Source: Cyprinodon diabolis (lineage: Eukaryota; Chordata; Actinopteri; Cyprinodontiformes; Cyprinodontidae). From it: a DNA stretch of 64,000 bases. The stretch is taken from positions 1-64,000 of the forward strand of contig JARPUW010000256.1 of assembly GCA_030533445.1 (NCBI GenBank). The letters run 5' to 3'. The number at the start of each line of letters is the position of its first letter. Within the stretch, counting starts at the first letter, position 1. Below, in pieces: positions 63,188 through 64,000 of this stretch. The position numbers and the translations under genes were made by a program. The notes under the pieces were generated by a model. The model saw only the letters and a list, made by a program, of their open reading frames with translations, ran no database searches and was not told the origin of the DNA.

Positions 63188-64000
63188 AGACAAACCATTA
63201 ATGATACAGCCATGATCTTTTCTGGCAATCATCTAGAGCTGAAAACTAACAATATAAAGTAGATTTGAGCAGATGTTTTTGGTTCCACGCTTCAAATCAG
63301 AATTTGAGGCCAAAACGCTCTTTTCACAGTGAGATAATGCCATTTTGGCCTCTGGAGTTGTAACAGACAAACCATTAATGATACAGCCATGATCTTTTCT
63401 GGCAATCATCTAGAGCTGAAAACTAACAATATAAAGTAGATTTGAGCAGATGTTTTTGGTTCCAAGCTTCAAATCAGAAGTTGAGGCCAAAACGCTCTTT
63501 TCACAGTGAGATAATGCAATTTTGGCCTCTGGAGTTGTAACAGACAAACCATTAATGATACAGCCATGATCTTTTCTGGCAATCATCTAGAGCTGAAAAC
63601 TAACAATATAAAGTAGATTTGAGCAGATGTTTTTGGTTCCAAGCTTCAAATCAGAGGTTTGAGGCCAAAATGCTCGTTTCACAGTGAGATAATGCCATTT
63701 TGGTCTCTGGAGTTGTAACAGACAAACCATTAATGATACAGCCATGATCTTTTCTGGCAATCATCTAGAGCTGAAAACTAACAATATAAAGTAGATTTGA
63801 GCAGATGTTTTTGGTTCCACGCTTCAAATCAGAAGTTGAGGCCAAAACGCTCTTTTCACAGTGAGATAATGCCATTTTGGCCTCTGGAGTTGTAACAGAC
63901 AAACCATTAATGATACAGCCATGATCTTTTCTGGCAATCATCTAGAGCTGAAAACTAACAATATAAAGTAGATTGGAGCAGATGTTTTTGGGTCCACGCT
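63188..64000. repeat. Partial unit A2-B-E-A-F (F truncated by window edge)
   Basis: E (63542-63719) follows B directly, so C and D are missing. That E copy has two C-to-T changes, AAAATGCTCG at 63671 (conserved CpG lost) and TTTTGGTCTC at 63704 (right arm broken). The last F copy starts at 63897 and stops at 64000 after 104 bases. Confidence 0.88.

Larger units (their letters stand above)
1..64000. repeat. Satellite array, 177/178-bp monomer, HOR-organised, fills the window
   Basis: The window consists of 360 complete monomers and one partial monomer, all in one orientation. I split it at every AGACAAACC or ACACAAACC. The boundaries fall at intervals of 177 or 178 bases throughout, except for two 176-base copies with a 1-base deletion. 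Copies differ at a small set of diagnostic sites, so monomers fall into classes A to H that recur in fixed order as higher-order repeats. Monomer length, homogeneity and HOR organisation are typical of centromeric satellites, where one monomer matches roughly one nucleosome plus linker. Centromere identity is inferred, since nothing here shows CENP-A occupancy. No other sequence interrupts the array and it runs off both ends of the window. Family and species are not identified. Confidence 0.98.

Noticed and set aside
1..64000. CRISPR array, because of regular repeats
   Set aside because: The whole period is repeated, not short repeats with unique spacers. Spacing is 177-178 bases and no cas genes are present.
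1..64000. Primate alpha satellite or Arabidopsis CEN178/180, suggested by monomer length
   Set aside because: Length is similar, but the sequence lacks the familiar motifs of both as far as I can recall. A database search would decide. A hit at high identity to either family would overturn this.
1..64000. rDNA, 5S or tRNA repeat array
   Set aside because: No A/B box pair, rRNA-like segment or cloverleaf was found in the 177-base monomer.
1..64000. Assembly artefact from looping one read
   Set aside because: Order of classes changes along the window, and copies carry private mutations and chimeras. An exact loop would give identical units. Individual duplications still need spanning reads.

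Overview
The whole 64 kb window is one uninterrupted head-to-tail satellite array. I read 360 complete monomers plus a 104-base partial copy at the right edge, all in the same orientation, and all 177 or 178 bp long apart from two 176 bp copies with a 1-base deletion. I see no gene, RNA gene, transposable element, unrelated spacer or inversion. The monomer is about 38% G+C (68 of 177 bases in the first copy). A nucleosome-sized monomer, high copy identity and higher-order repeat (HOR) structure are the hallmarks of a eukaryotic centromeric or pericentromeric satellite in a long-read assembly. I cannot assign the species. The sequence does not look like primate alpha satellite or Arabidopsis CEN178/180 as I know them, and I did not recognise the family.

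Phase and classes. Base 1 of the monomer is the first base of AGACAAACC. Diagnostic sites: base 2 (G, or C in class D); base 49 (TCTAGAG, or TCTAAAG in C and H); bases 67-79 (ATAAAG..TTTGAG; TTGAAA..TTGGAG in C; ATAAAG..TTGGAG in F); base 96 (GGTTCC, or GGGTCC in F); base 101 (CCAAGC, or CCACGC in A and F); bases 113-119 (GAAGTTG in A, B, F, G = 177 bp; GAGGTTTG in E or ATAGGTTTG in C, D, H = 178 bp); base 134 (CTCTTTT, or CTCGTTT in E and C2); base 142 (CACAGTG, or CACACTG in E2); and the end motif at 152-154 (GCCATT; GCAATT in B; CCCATT in H). Subtypes: A2 = A with GAATTTG; B2 = B with GTGTTTGG; D0 = D without the base-2 change; D0x = D0 with GGTAATC, CTCGTTT and CACTGAGAGAAT; G2 = G with GAAGATG; G3 = G2 with TCTAAAG; Gc = G with the CCCATT end; H2 = H with GAGAACAAAA.

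Layout. From 1 to about 21.8 kb the dominant unit is a 16-mer, A-B-C-D-E-A-B-C-B-C2-A-F-E-E2-G-H (2,840 bp nominal). It occurs intact three times, with 20-, 19- and 17-monomer derivatives and some 7-monomer partials. From 21.8 to 28.6 kb there are 15-, 12- and 11-monomer units. From 28.6 kb to the end the array is a mosaic of 4-, 5-, 8-, 9-, 11-, 13- and 15-monomer units, nearly all ending in class H.

Large duplications overlie this: a 6,212 bp tandem duplication on the left (8338-14549 and 14550-20761), and on the right repeats at offsets of 6,035, 18,461 and 21,833 bp that share private mutations base for base. Several monomers are hybrids of two classes, and in some cases the neighbouring order shows how many monomers an unequal exchange removed or added. 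Nearly every monomer carries a perfect 10-bp inverted repeat (GAGGCCAAAA / TTTTGGCCTC, 27-base loop), the strongest candidate functional element. Both window edges lie inside the array.
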